Shown here: piece after piece, positions 1-5,858 of the stretch | Layout of the letters: each line of letters begins with the position of its first letter | Position numbering within the stretch: position 1 is the stretch's first letter | Assembly: GCA_028699715.1 (NCBI GenBank) | Contig: JAQVUC010000076.1 | Coordinates: 1-5,964 of the forward strand | Source: Anaerolineaceae bacterium | Lineage (GTDB): Bacteria; Chloroflexota; Anaerolineae; Anaerolineales; Anaerolineaceae | Direction of reading: 5' to 3' | Length of the DNA: 5,964 nt | The notes under the pieces: generated by a model | The model's database searches: none | What the model was told of the DNA's origin: nothing | The model's input: only the letters and a program-made list of their open reading frames with translations | Made by a program: the position numbers and the translations under genes

Positions 1-1
1 G

Positions 2-286
2 ACCTCCTTCGGCCGCGTCAAGAAAGACGCCGTGGAAATGATTTATCTGGATTCGGAAGGAAATCTCTGCCGCAGGGTACGTGAAAATGACCTGCTTATG
101 CCGAAATACCGGGCAATGCTCGAGGAAGCCCAAGCCGGCGAACCTGTGGTGGAAAAACCCGTTAAAGAAGAAAAACCTACAAATACCAGGCGTACTCCTA
201 CTAAAGTGGTTCCCATAGACATGCCTCCCGGCGCCATGCCGCCCGGAATGCCCATGGGCCCGGGAGTGCCAACCCGGAAAAGGTAA
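2..286 (+). CDS. C-terminal part of an unidentified protein with a Pro/Met-rich tail (5' end outside window)
   Basis: The frame is open from the window edge to a TAA at 284-286, giving about 94 residues of the C-terminus. An internal GTG at 32 and ATG at 38 exist, but the frame continues upstream of both and neither has a convincing ribosome binding site, so I read this as a truncated longer gene. The visible part begins with a compact segment containing FGRVKKDAVEMIYLDSEG and then RRVRENDLL. It continues into a charged Glu/Lys/Pro linker and ends in a flexible tail rich in Pro, Met and Gly (PPGAMPPGMPMGPG), closing with RKR. The pattern of a beta-strand, an acidic turn with Gly, then RV and an acidic-Leu-Leu faintly resembles the C-terminal domain of PilP-like secretin partners, and the next gene is a secretin. 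This is inference from context only; the family is not recognised. Confidence 0.6.
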   Translation, partial: TSFGRVKKDAVEMIYLDSEGNLCRRVRENDLLMPKYRAMLEEAQAGEPVVEKPVKEEKPTNTRRTPTKVVPIDMPPGAMPPGMPMGPGVPTRKR

Positions 287-337
287 GTAAATTTATTTTC
301 TTCAGACTTGCCCGTGAAATTTGAAGAAAAACGACTA

Positions 338-353
338 TAGGGTTATCACCCTA
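338..353. repeat. Perfect inverted repeat, 6-bp arms with 4-base centre
   Basis: TAGGGT and ACCCTA flank TATC, forming a perfect 16-base inverted repeat 51 bases after the stop codon of the first gene. It could act as a weak transcription terminator for that gene, since A/T-rich sequence follows (AATATTT), but there is no uninterrupted T-run. It could equally be a protein-binding operator. The symmetry is plain in the sequence; the role is open. Confidence 0.45.
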
Positions 354-405
354 AATATTTGACCAGATTGGACTAAAATTATTGAAATAAACAAGCCCAA
401 AACGT

Positions 406-423
406 GCAATTAGTGGCAATTAG
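406..423. repeat. Tandem direct repeat GCAATTAG with 10-bp period
   Basis: GCAATTAG occurs at 406-413 and again at 416-423, exactly ten bases apart, so both copies would sit on the same face of the helix. The second copy runs into GGTAATG (423-429), a heptamer that recurs at 514-520. Such spacing is seen at cooperative activator sites, but no known consensus is recognised. Confidence 0.4.
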
Positions 424-502
424 GTAATGATTTTTAAACATTTAGGCAAAAAATAACTTGCGAAAAGCCAGTCTATCATGTACTTTTCTAGGCGATGTTT
501 TT

Positions 503-636
503 TTGTAAAATCTGGTAATGCGTAGAGATAACTTTTGTCGATATAGATTGTAATCGATTCGGTCGGCCGGTGTGTACCCGCAGGCCTGTTGTAATTTGTG
601 TTGTCCGCATGGATAACTGAAGATCTGAGTTTGTAA
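503..636. promoter_or_regulatory. Four phased TTGTAA hexamers in the secretin leader
   Basis: TTGTAA occurs at 503-508, 548-553, 589-594 and 631-636, all in the same orientation, with start-to-start spacings of 45, 41 and 42 bases, close to four helical turns. The first copy could also serve as a -35-like box and the last lies within the hairpin next to the ribosome binding site. The repetition is directly visible; binding by a regulator, or an RNA role, is inference. Confidence 0.35.
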
Positions 637-642
637 CTCAGA
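624..642 (+). promoter_or_regulatory. Hairpin abutting the secretin ribosome binding site
   Basis: TCTGAGTT (624-631) pairs perfectly with AACTCAGA (635-642) around a TGT loop, giving an 8-bp stem. The Shine-Dalgarno AAGGAG at 643-648 starts directly after the stem, with seven bases before the GTG start at 656. There is no T-run, so it is not a terminator. It may shape access to the ribosome binding site or protect the 5' end of the mRNA. Confidence 0.5.
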
Positions 643-655
643 AAGGAGAATAGCG

Positions 656-3286
656 GTGCTGTACAAACGTCTTCTTTCACTGCTGCTGAGTGTGGCAATG
701 GTAGTACTGGCAGGATCTGCAATTGCGCAGACCAAAGATAATGCTGGCGATTCGCGCGACGCCCTCAAGGCACAGATGCTTGTTGTCAAGGGTGACGAAG
801 CGCTGCGTATGGATCAGCCTGAAAATGCAGTTGGTTACTATGAGCGTGCTGCCAAGCTTAACCCCAATGATACCACCATCCAGCAGAAACTCAGTGACGC
901 ACGGGAAATGACCGCAACGTCGGCAGGAAGTTCTTCACTCCTCAACGACGTTATGAACCGCCGTATCGTTGCAAAACAGATGGCCAGCCACGACATCCAG
1001 AAAGCCATCAACCGCTCGATGGAACTGATGGCCAAGCCGCAGGATTCCAAAGATTTCGATACCGCGCTCCAGGCTGCTAAAATAGCCCAGAATATTCTTG
1101 ACCAGAACAAAGGATATTTCACCTCAGAAGAATATCGCGCCAAAAGTGCTGACATCAACAGGCAGATCACCTGGATTGAATCCAAAAGGCGTGAATGGAA
1201 TGCCCAGCGGGTCAAGGTACAGGCCGCTGCCATCTCCAAGCAGATCAAACAGCGAGAAACCGAATCGCTCGCACAACGCAAGAAAAAAGTTGCGGAACTG
1301 ACCATTCAGGTCCAGACGCTCAGAAACGAAGGCAAGCTCCGTGATGCACTGCAGGTGCTTGACCAGATTCTTGAAATCGACCCAGGCAACTTCTGGGCAC
1401 AGGATACCAAGTATTATCTCGAACGTCGCGCCACTCTCAGTGAAACGCATGACACGATGGAAGACCTTGAAGTCCAGAGCATGAGAATGGCTGCTTCCGT
1501 GCGCAAGGCGGAAGTGCCTTGGTATGTCCTTATCCGCTATCCCAAGGATTGGGCCGAGCTCACGGCAGGCCGTAAACAGTATACCGAAGGAATGGCCGAT
1601 GCCGAAGGCGACCGCCAGCTCCGCGAAAAACTGGAAATGAATATCGCCAAGCTCAAATGTCCCGGCGAAAGTTTTGAGGATGTAATCAACTTTCTGCGAG
1701 AATATTCCGGTGCGAACTTCTACGTCAACTGGCGTGCACTTGAAGCTGCCGGTATTGAACGTACCGCGACTGTTACACTTGACCTCAAAAATGTTACCCT
1801 CCGCAAAGCTCTTGAGCTTCTGCTCAGTGACGTTGGCGGCGGGGCCACCGAACTCGGTTACGTAATGAGCTCTGGCGTTATAACGATTTCGACGCAGGAA
1901 GAACTCAACAAGGACAAGCAGACCCGCGTTTACCAGATAAGCGACCTGATACACCGCACGCCGAATTTCATCGGCGAGCGTGTCAAGGTCAATGCTATCG
2001 GCAGCACGTTATCCAGCAACTCCAGCAGCAGTGGCGGCGGAAGCAGTGAAGACCTCTTCGGTGACGAAGAAGACTCTACCGAGACAGGCCGTGAAGAAGC
2101 GAATATGACCAAGGGTGAAGCCATTCAGCGGCTTATAGACCTCATCAAGAGCACCATCGACCCCAACAACTGGAGACCTGACGGTGAAATAGGTTCTATC
2201 AGTACTTTCAACGGTAACCTTGTTATTACCCAGACGCCGGACAATCATCGTCGTATCGAATCACTGATTGCCAAACTCCGCGAAACTAAGACCATTCAGG
2301 TTTCCGTAGAATCTCGCTTTATTGTGGTGAATACCGGCTTCCTCAGCCAGATTGGCGTTGACCTCGATTTCTACTTCAACCTTAATGGGACGCAGTCGGG
2401 TAATTATATCCATCCAATCAATTATGGCCCTGGTTATGAGTCAGGCGTTGCTGGTGCTGGATACGAGGAAAACTATACTCGTTCAACTTCTAATGCCGTT
2501 TACAACAAAGGCTGGTCGCCGATAGGTGTTCAGAACAACTCTGCACCGTTTACAAATCTTCTGACCACTTCGACATCAGTTCCCAATGGCCTTGGACAGG
2601 CTATTTCCGGCTCAGGCGCGGGTCCTGCAATGGCGATTGCTGGTACGTTCCTTGACGATATTCAGGTTGACTTCCTGATTACCGCAACGCAGGCACACCA
2701 GAATACCCGTAATCTGACCGCACCGCGTGTAACGCTTCACAATGGTCAGCGTGCTTACGTGAGCGTCCAGAGAAGCTTGGGCTATATCTCCGGTATCGAG
2801 TGGGTGGTTTCCGAAAACGCTGCCGCACCTAACCCGGAAATTTCATACGTTCCGACCGGTGCCATGCTTGACGTTGATGTGACAGTATCGCACGACCGCC
2901 GATACGTAACCATGACCCTCAGGCCTCAGGTGATCAATCTTATAGACATGCGATCGATTGAGGTTTACAGTACCAATGGTGGTTCGAGCCCGATTGAACT
3001 TCCTGAAATCGAACTTCAGGATATTCAGACAACGGTTACGATTCCTGATGGTGGTACACTGCTTATCGGTGGCCAGAAGCTTTCGGGTGAAGTTGAACGT
3101 GAAATGGGCGTGCCGGTTATCAGCAAGATTCCGGTCGTCAACAGGGCGTTTACCAACAAGGGCAAGATTCGTGATGAGCAGACCCTGCTTATCCTCATCA
3201 AGCCGAAGATCATCATCCTTGATGAAGAGGAAGACAACCTGAACAACAAGGAAGAAGATCCCACTTATATGACTCAGCTTAATTGA
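656..3286 (+). CDS. PilQ/GspD-superfamily outer-membrane secretin with N-terminal TPR and coiled-coil region
   Basis: This 876-residue exported protein should assemble into a multimeric outer-membrane channel for a type IV pilus or type II secretion machine. The GTG start is supported by AAGGAG seven bases upstream and by the signal peptide it yields: MLYKR, a hydrophobic core, and a likely cut after AIA at residue 24. Residues about 35-85 form a TPR-like helical pair (ENAVGYYERAAKLNPND). Residues about 160-225 are charged and coiled-coil-like, and a second TPR-like unit follows (KLRDALQVLDQILEIDPGN, 227-245). Residues about 325-412 resemble a secretin/TonB short N-terminal (STN) domain, with VTLRKALELLL. 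A Ser/Gly/acidic linker spans 450-482, and an N1-like domain about 485-545. The secretin domain runs from about 547 to 855 and ends in the hallmark VPVISKIPVVNRAF (819-832) followed by LLILIKPKII. A Gly/Asn/Tyr/Ser-rich insert lies at about 575-660. I see no AMIN domain and no long C-terminal pilotin-binding tail. PilQ versus GspD identity is unresolved. Confidence 0.93.
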   Translation: MLYKRLLSLLLSVAMVVLAGSAIAQTKDNAGDSRDALKAQMLVVKGDEALRMDQPENAVGYYERAAKLNPNDTTIQQKLSDAREMTATSAGSSSLLNDVMNRRIVAKQMASHDIQKAINRSMELMAKPQDSKDFDTALQAAKIAQNILDQNKGYFTSEEYRAKSADINRQITWIESKRREWNAQRVKVQAAAISKQIKQRETESLAQRKKKVAELTIQVQTLRNEGKLRDALQVLDQILEIDPGNFWAQDTKYYLERRATLSETHDTMEDLEVQSMRMAASVRKAEVPWYVLIRYPKDWAELTAGRKQYTEGMADAEGDRQLREKLEMNIAKLKCPGESFEDVINFLREYSGANFYVNWRALEAAGIERTATVTLDLKNVTLRKALELLLSDVGGGATELGYVMSSGVITISTQEELNKDKQTRVYQISDLIHRTPNFIGERVKVNAIGSTLSSNSSSSGGGSSEDLFGDEEDSTETGREEANMTKGEAIQRLIDLIKSTIDPNNWRPDGEIGSISTFNGNLVITQTPDNHRRIESLIAKLRETKTIQVSVESRFIVVNTGFLSQIGVDLDFYFNLNGTQSGNYIHPINYGPGYESGVAGAGYEENYTRSTSNAVYNKGWSPIGVQNNSAPFTNLLTTSTSVPNGLGQAISGSGAGPAMAIAGTFLDDIQVDFLITATQAHQNTRNLTAPRVTLHNGQRAYVSVQRSLGYISGIEWVVSENAAAPNPEISYVPTGAMLDVDVTVSHDRRYVTMTLRPQVINLIDMRSIEVYSTNGGSSPIELPEIELQDIQTTVTIPDGGTLLIGGQKLSGEVEREMGVPVISKIPVVNRAFTNKGKIRDEQTLLILIKPKIIILDEEEDNLNNKEEDPTYMTQLN

Positions 3287-3304
3287 GTTAAATAACTTGG
3301 AAAT

Positions 3305-3343
3305 AAAAGCAGCAGGAGTTCATTGATCTCCTGCTGCTTTTTT
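3305..3343 (+). terminator. Strong rho-independent terminator of the secretin gene, probably bidirectional
   Basis: GCAGCAGGAG (3309-3318) pairs perfectly with CTCCTGCTGC (3328-3337) around a nine-base loop. AAAA before and TTTT after extend the stem, and the T-run continues to 3343. It lies 18 bases after the secretin stop. The A-run on the left arm gives a T-run on the other strand, so it can also end the convergent metallopeptidase transcript, whose stop codon is at 3360-3362. Confidence 0.92.
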
Positions 3344-3359
3344 AATTGTGTGTTTTGTA

Positions 3360-4259
3360 TTAACGCATAGCTATCAAGGCTGACGTATTATTCCTTGCGT
3401 GGGCGTGCCACTTTTTGATCAGGTTATGCTTGAAAGCATCAGATTCATCGCAGATTGTTTTCTGAAGGGCGGCATCTATACTCAGGCCGTCGCCAAGGGA
3501 TGTCATCAGTCGGCTTAAACCTTCTGGCTTAAGTTCTGTCATGAGGTATTCTGCGAGGCTGTAGCTTTCAGCGTAGAAGTTGCAGGAATCGCTCAACGTG
3601 CCATAGTCGTTCGTATTAAGCAGCCTGTCAAAGCGGGCAATGCTTTCCGACGCAGATTCACACCCGTTTTCCGCGATACAATCCAAAGCCATTCCCGCTT
3701 TCATGAGTAATTCATCATTGCACTTTCCTTCCGCAAGTATTGCGATTCCTTCGTGCAATGCCAGCGGAATAGCAGGCTGACCGTTATTGCGGCGCCTTAT
3801 ATCCAACTGGCCTATAATAAGATGGGTTATCTCATGCGGCAGCACGAATTCTGCGGGGGCAGATGCGGCCATGTCTATCCGCCGCATAAGCCTGCCGTTT
3901 TCAGCTAGAATTAGCTGGCTGACGCCAGCATTGGAAATATCAGAGGATGCTATTGCCTGGTGAAAGTCTTTTTGTGACGGCCAGATGAAAACATCGACTT
4001 TGGAGTCGATTTCAGGTGAATCGATGAGTATTTCAGCTTTGATTCTGGCGAGGGCGTGTTCCGCAATCGCTGCCATGCAGGCAGCCTGTTTTACATTGGT
4101 TGCGTGTACGCGAAAATGTTCTGTTTCCACGACTACTGGCAGTAATGTCGGGCATGTGTGGACAAAGGTAAAATAGCAGAAAAGTCCAATCAGAAAGGTT
4201 GAAATGACGATTCCGCCCGTTAAAAAACTCCCAATTTGTCCAAATTTTGCGTGCCTCAT
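3360..4259 (-). CDS. Membrane-anchored HEITH zinc metallopeptidase (peptidase MA-like, gluzincin type)
   Basis: The 299-residue protein has a short basic N-terminus (MRHAK), one hydrophobic segment at about residues 11-33 that should anchor it in the inner membrane or act as an uncleaved signal, and an extracytoplasmic remainder. PHEITH places the zinc-binding HExxH at residues 142-146 (bases 3822-3836). LHEGIAILAEG follows, where Glu170 is the likely third zinc ligand, 24 residues after the second His; E143 would be the catalytic Glu. YAESYSLAEYLM (229-240) matches the helix usually found after this site in peptidase-MA-like proteins. The ATG at 4259 is the only sensible start: an in-frame TGA at 4271-4269 lies just upstream, and GAGGG (4270-4266) sits six bases before it. 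It has eight cysteines, seven of them in the exported part, so disulfides are possible. It is convergent with the secretin gene and has no operon partner here. The substrate cannot be inferred. Confidence 0.85.
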   Translation of the reverse strand: MRHAKFGQIGSFLTGGIVISTFLIGLFCYFTFVHTCPTLLPVVVETEHFRVHATNVKQAACMAAIAEHALARIKAEILIDSPEIDSKVDVFIWPSQKDFHQAIASSDISNAGVSQLILAENGRLMRRIDMAASAPAEFVLPHEITHLIIGQLDIRRRNNGQPAIPLALHEGIAILAEGKCNDELLMKAGMALDCIAENGCESASESIARFDRLLNTNDYGTLSDSCNFYAESYSLAEYLMTELKPEGLSRLMTSLGDGLSIDAALQKTICDESDAFKHNLIKKWHAHARNNTSALIAMR

Positions 4260-4314
4260 GTGATGCCCTCACAGTCCACACAGTATTCATATTAAAAACA
4301 AAACGGTGTTTACA

Positions 4315-4329
4315 TGTATATTATATACA
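4315..4329 (-). promoter_or_regulatory. Palindrome containing a TATAAT box upstream of the metallopeptidase gene
   Basis: TGTATAT and ATATACA are perfect 7-base arms around a single T. Read on the minus strand, the palindrome contains TATAAT (4325-4320), a perfect -10 box about 60 bases before the metallopeptidase start. The best -35 candidate, TTGAAT at 4354-4349, is 23 bases away from it and better spaced for the overlapping TGTATA, so the promoter is not fully canonical. The symmetry would suit an operator overlapping the -10, but AT-only palindromes also arise by chance. Confidence 0.4.
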
Positions 4330-4480
4330 GGATAAACCCTACATTTATTCAAAAAATCCCTTATCCAGTTAGCAGGGGAGCGGGAATTTTTTGTGGCGGA
4401 GGTTAACCTTTTTGATTTCAGGGAATTATATTTAGAGAAAGGTGGAAAAAATTTGCAAAAAATATTATAAAAAGGAGTAG

Positions 4481-4508
4481 AAAAAAGGCTAAAAAGGAGC
4501 CAGAGGCT
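4481..4508 (-). terminator. Possible weak terminator downstream of tRNA-Tyr
   Basis: On the minus strand, short 4-bp stems (AGCC-TCT-GGCT, and GGCT-CCTTTTT-AGCC) are followed by T5 and T6 runs, about 25-50 bases after the tRNA 3' end. More T-runs follow further along. The stems are short and mutually exclusive, so this is a tentative terminator for the tRNA transcript; processing by RNases is an alternative. Confidence 0.35.
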
Positions 4509-4532
4509 TGAAATGACGATTTTCTTCAAAAA

Positions 4533-4615
4533 TGGGAGCGGATGGATTCGAACCATCGAAGGCGTTTGCCGTCAGATTTACAGTCTGATCCCTTTGTCCA
4601 CTCGGGCACACTCCC
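4533..4615 (-). tRNA. tRNA-Tyr (anticodon GTA)
   Basis: The gene folds into a type II tRNA of 83 bases including the discriminator A at 4533. The 7-bp acceptor stem pairs GGGAGTG with CGCTCCC, with one G-U pair. The anticodon arm TCAGA/TCTGA closes a CTGTAAA loop with the GTA anticodon at 4581-4579. A long variable arm (CGGC...GCC) is typical of bacterial tRNA-Tyr, and the T-arm contains GGTTCGAATCC. No CCA is encoded (ATT follows the stem), so it must be added by CCA-adding enzyme. The gene is a single tRNA, transcribed away from the TlpA-like gene. Confidence 0.96.
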
Positions 4616-4631
4616 AAAAACAGGGATGGAT

Positions 4632-4660
4632 AATTTAGTTGATACTACCCCTTACGTCAA
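4632..4660 (-). promoter_or_regulatory. Sigma70-type promoter of tRNA-Tyr
   Basis: On the minus strand TTGACG (4660-4655) is followed by exactly 17 bases and TAAATT (4637-4632). The -10 box ends 16 bases before the tRNA 5' end, which puts the transcription start near 4625 with a short leader to be removed by RNase P. The -35 lies inside a small inverted repeat (CCCTT...AAGGG, 4649-4663). Confidence 0.7.
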
Positions 4661-4691
4661 GGGAAGTTTTGGAAAATGAGATAAAAATAAT

Positions 4692-4731
4692 TTGAAAACT
4701 TACGTCTCAGAGTATTTATTAGAGCTATAAT
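4692..4731 (+). promoter_or_regulatory. Candidate promoter of the TlpA-like gene
   Basis: A perfect TATAAT lies at 4726-4731, about 31 bases before the start codon, but no good -35 is found 16-18 bases upstream of it. An alternative pair is TTGAAA (4692-4697) and TTTATT (4715-4720) with a 17-base spacer. Either would initiate divergently from the tRNA promoter in the same 147-base gap. Which pair is used cannot be decided from sequence alone. Confidence 0.45.
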
Positions 4732-4762
4732 TTAAAGAATTTACAACCACAAGGAGACTGAC

Positions 4763-5833
4763 ATGGAATTGCGGAAAGTTCGAATGGTTACTGTATTATC
4801 TCTGGTCTGTGTAGCTGCCGCCGTTTGGGGCCAGGATACCAAAAATGCCGATGAAAATATGATTCCCGCTGAGACCATAGCCCAATTGCGGTCCGAACCC
4901 AAGGGCATGAAAGATATGACTCAGGAGCAGGCCAATGAATTTATTCAGAAGTTTCTCCTGAAACGTCTTGGCGAAGCCGATGCCGTAATAACTCAATATC
5001 CCACCGCCAAGAATGTGTCTCAGGCGAAGATTATCAAGCTGACAGCGTGTTTCGTTCTTGCCCAGCAGGACAAGATAGCCTATGAGAAATATCGTCCCGA
5101 GATTCTAAAAACCGCAGACGAAATCACTGCCGACAAGAGCGCTTCGCAGGACGACAAGATGCTGGCCATGATGTACCGCTATCGGACCAAAATCCGCTGG
5201 ATGGAGGACGAAAAGGAAATCAAAGGTCTGCTTGATGAGATGCTCAGCACGGTAAAACAGAATTATGACCCACAGATGGGGTTCATGCTGGCGATACGCA
5301 TGGCGATGGAAAAAAACAAAACCGGTCTGGCCAAGGCGTATGTCAAGGAGGCGCTGATAGAGTATCCGGATAACCAGAGCTTCCTGCGTATCCAGAAAAT
5401 GCTGGACAAGCCCGTCTTTTTAGGCAAGCCTTTCACCGCGGACCTCAAGACGCTTGACGGAAAAACGCTCAAGCTGCCCGATGACATGAAGGGCAAGGTT
5501 GTTGTTATTGACTTCTGGGCAAGCTGGTGTGGGCCTTGCAGGCAGTTCGCAAAGTATCTCAAGAAGTTCGATGACAAGTACAAAGACAAGGGTGTTGTAG
5601 TCATCGGAATAAATCTTGACGACGACAAGAAAAATCTTGATGCCTATCTCAAGGAACACCCCGATTATACCTGGATGCAGACATTCAGCGGCCAGGGCTG
5701 GCAGGACCCCACTGCCAAGAAGTATGGTATTGATGCCATTCCGAGCTTATGGGTCATCGGCAAGGATGGAAACGTCGTGTCTGATAACGCCCGCGCCGAC
5801 CTCGAGGGTATAGTAGATAAAGTGCTGAAATAA
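4763..5833 (+). CDS. Exported TlpA-like thioredoxin with N-terminal helical domain
   Basis: This 356-residue protein is expected to be a periplasmic thiol-disulfide oxidoreductase. The ATG has AAGGAG (4751-4756) six bases upstream. MELRKVR followed by a hydrophobic stretch ending VWG-Q at residue 23-24 looks like a cleavable signal peptide. Residues about 30-213 are helical, TPR-like and rich in Lys, Glu and Met. Residues about 217-355 form a TlpA/ResA-type thioredoxin domain: GKVVVIDFWASWCGPCR carries the redox pair C256 and C259, GVVVIGINLDDD is the following strand, and AIPSLWVIGKDG contains the cis-proline P327. The WCGPC motif is intact, so activity is expected. Substrates could be cytochrome c haem-binding cysteines or other exported disulfide proteins; nothing here decides it. 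The gene is followed 25 bases later by a Cys-rich gene on the same strand with its own strong ribosome binding site, and no terminator is seen between them, so co-transcription is likely. Confidence 0.92.
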   Translation: MELRKVRMVTVLSLVCVAAAVWGQDTKNADENMIPAETIAQLRSEPKGMKDMTQEQANEFIQKFLLKRLGEADAVITQYPTAKNVSQAKIIKLTACFVLAQQDKIAYEKYRPEILKTADEITADKSASQDDKMLAMMYRYRTKIRWMEDEKEIKGLLDEMLSTVKQNYDPQMGFMLAIRMAMEKNKTGLAKAYVKEALIEYPDNQSFLRIQKMLDKPVFLGKPFTADLKTLDGKTLKLPDDMKGKVVVIDFWASWCGPCRQFAKYLKKFDDKYKDKGVVVIGINLDDDKKNLDAYLKEHPDYTWMQTFSGQGWQDPTAKKYGIDAIPSLWVIGKDGNVVSDNARADLEGIVDKVLK

Positions 5834-5858
5834 GATGCTTTAAAATAAGGAGAAAATC

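Larger units (their letters stand above)
287..655. other. Long AT-rich non-coding leader upstream of the secretin gene
   Basis: This 369-base stretch has no plausible gene on either strand; the minus-strand open frames across it begin inside the secretin coding region and have no homologous look. It holds an inverted repeat at 338-353, a short direct repeat at 406-423, four TTGTAA hexamers between 503 and 636, and a hairpin at 624-642 touching the ribosome binding site. A TTGTAA box at 503-508 followed after 17 bases by AGATAA at 526-531 is a possible but weak promoter. I do not recognise a known riboswitch family in it. The length suggests that the secretin has its own promoter and a regulated leader, rather than being simply co-transcribed with the gene ending at 286. 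Confidence 0.6.

Noticed and set aside
338..355. Homing-endonuclease-like site (TAGGG...) in the leader
   Set aside because: It shares only the first five bases with the I-SceI site; the inverted-repeat symmetry explains the sequence better and there is no nuclease gene.
500..655. Cyclic-di-GMP (GEMM) or other known riboswitch in the secretin leader
   Set aside because: I looked for the conserved GEMM core and closing stem and did not find them; the hairpins present do not match any riboswitch class I know.
698..700. ATG at 698 as a later start for the secretin
   Set aside because: It would remove the positively charged start of the signal peptide and has no Shine-Dalgarno, while GTG at 656 has AAGGAG seven bases upstream.
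442..789. Minus-strand open frames across the leader (two overlapping frames, 420-722 and 442-789)
   Set aside because: They begin within the secretin signal-peptide and TPR codons, lack recognisable protein features and overlap the regulatory leader.
1124..1954. Minus-strand open frame of 276 codons opposite the secretin gene
   Set aside because: It lies wholly within the well-supported secretin coding sequence, has no ribosome binding site of note and its translation resembles no family.
4033..4290. Alternative minus-strand start at 4290 in another frame overlapping the metallopeptidase
   Set aside because: It is out of frame with the HEITH-containing protein and its translation has no membrane or catalytic features.
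4287..4556. Minus-strand 89-codon open frame beginning MVRIHPLPF
   Set aside because: Its start lies inside the T-arm of the tRNA-Tyr gene; this N-terminus is the well-known product of translating tRNA 3' ends, and the rest comes from an AT-rich spacer full of T-runs.
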